Source of the DNA: Neisseriaceae bacterium HSC-16F19
GTDB lineage: Bacteria > Pseudomonadota > Gammaproteobacteria > Burkholderiales > Neisseriaceae
Length of the DNA stretch: 64,000 nucleotides
Direction of reading: 5' to 3'
NCBI RefSeq assembly: GCF_024171525.1
Contig: NZ_JALJZY010000004.1
Span: 1-64,000 of the forward strand
The notes below the pieces were generated by a model. It was not told where the DNA came from. It saw only the letters and a program-made list of their open reading frames with translations, and made no database searches. Positions within the stretch are counted from its first letter, which is position 1. Each line of letters begins with the position of its first letter. The translations under genes and the position numbers were made by a program. This document shows positions 63,452-64,000 of this stretch, one piece after another.

Positions 63452-64000
63452 ATGACGAATATCCTTTTGCCGCGCCGCCGTTTCGTGCAGGCGGCCGCCC
63501 TCGGCCTGTGTGCGCCCGCATCCGTGTGGGCGGGTGCGCAGCGTGAGGAAACGCTGTCCGACGATGTGGCCTCGGTGATGCGCAGTTCGGTGAATAATGT
63601 CAATCCGCCGCGGCTGGTGTTTGCCAAGGCCGCCGACGGCGAGCGTTGGCTGGCCGATATGTCCGCACGCCTGAGCCGCTTTGTCGCCGACGAATACGCC
63701 CGCCGCCGCATGTTGATCAATATCCAGTACGAATCCAGCCGCGCCGGTTTGGACACGCAGCTGATTTTGGGGCTGATTGAAGTGGAAAGCGCTTTCCGCC
63801 AATACGCCATTTCCAGCGTGGGCGCGCGCGGGCTGATGCAGGTGATGCCGTTTTGGCAGCGCTATATCGGCCGTCCGGAGCACAATCTGTTCGATATCCG
63901 CACCAATCTGCGTTACGGCTGCACTATTTTGCGCCATTACCGCAACCGCGAAAACGGCAATATGCCGCGCGCCTTGGCGCGTTACAACGGCAGCCTCGGT
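63452..64000 (+). CDS. Lytic transglycosylase, SLT family (cut by the window edge)
   Basis: The 183 visible residues begin MTNILLPRRRFVQAAALGLC, a twin-arginine-type signal (RRRFVQAAA) with an A-x-A-like cleavage region near VWAGAQ. From about residue 106 an SLT domain follows: LILGLIEVESAFRQYAISSVGARGLMQVMPFW, where the catalytic glutamate is E in GLIEVESAF, then a GC-T-IL and ALARYNGSLG signature. It cleaves peptidoglycan glycan strands in the periplasm. A Tat signal on a transglycosylase is unusual. The C-terminus lies beyond the window. Confidence 0.88.
   Translation, partial: MTNILLPRRRFVQAAALGLCAPASVWAGAQREETLSDDVASVMRSSVNNVNPPRLVFAKAADGERWLADMSARLSRFVADEYARRRMLINIQYESSRAGLDTQLILGLIEVESAFRQYAISSVGARGLMQVMPFWQRYIGRPEHNLFDIRTNLRYGCTILRHYRNRENGNMPRALARYNGSLG

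Overview
The window comes from a member of the Neisseriaceae. The clearest evidence is the dozens of copies of the DNA uptake sequence AGGCTGCCTGAA and its reverse complement, the dialect described for Simonsiella-type Neisseriaceae. Other support comes from the tmRNA tag ANDESYALAA, Correia-type (CREE/NEMIS) repeats, dRS3-type repeats and the gmhB-plsC gene pair. Most of the window is GC-rich. The species cannot be named from sequence alone.

Layout. 1-2950: a possible structured RNA end, an Fsr-like exporter divergent from an AraC regulator, and a small unknown gene. 3355-3715: tmRNA (ssrA). 3794-12194: a type I restriction-modification locus on the minus strand (hsdM, hsdS, hsdR). A REP-associated tyrosine transposase (RAYT) and two dense arrays of GTAG-footed REP/REPIN repeats sit between hsdS and hsdR. 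12404-15871: mfd, with a REPIN inserted in frame. 16082-24355: a LysR regulator divergent from a tyrosine/homogentisate catabolism cluster (hpd, VOC protein, FAH-family hydrolase, NhaC-type antiporter, maiA, scoA, scoB) that lacks hmgA. 24522-30016: an MFS transporter, a DUF2788 protein, yejBEF without yejA, and trxA. 30306-31911: an EEP-family protein whose C-terminus is encoded by a CREE, and an OmpA-domain protein.

32073-43840 is the most interesting part. glyQ and glyS, normally adjacent, are separated by about 8.8 kb carrying a complete type I Wadjet system (jetABCD). Next comes an AT-rich two-gene cassette: an OLD/ABC-like AAA ATPase and a small PD-(D/E)xK-type nuclease whose reading frame is broken at an A6 run. 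I do not recognise that pair as a named defence system. All these genes are co-oriented with glyQ and glyS.

44278-49561: small proteins of unknown function, an esterase, gmhB, plsC and a YgjP-like metalloprotease. 49626-58208 (minus): ppk, an YggX-like protein, argA, a zinc-ribbon protein, prmA, accC, a secreted protein, accB and aroQ. 58425-64000: queA (+), mnmC C-terminal type and an AsmA-like gene (-), and the start of a lytic transglycosylase with a twin-arginine signal (+).

Across the window, intergenic space is dominated by mobile repeats. At least six sequence families of REPIN-like doublets share GTAG/CTAC ends, and several supply the stop codons of neighbouring genes. Six CREE-like elements and many inverted uptake-sequence pairs serving as terminators make up much of the rest.
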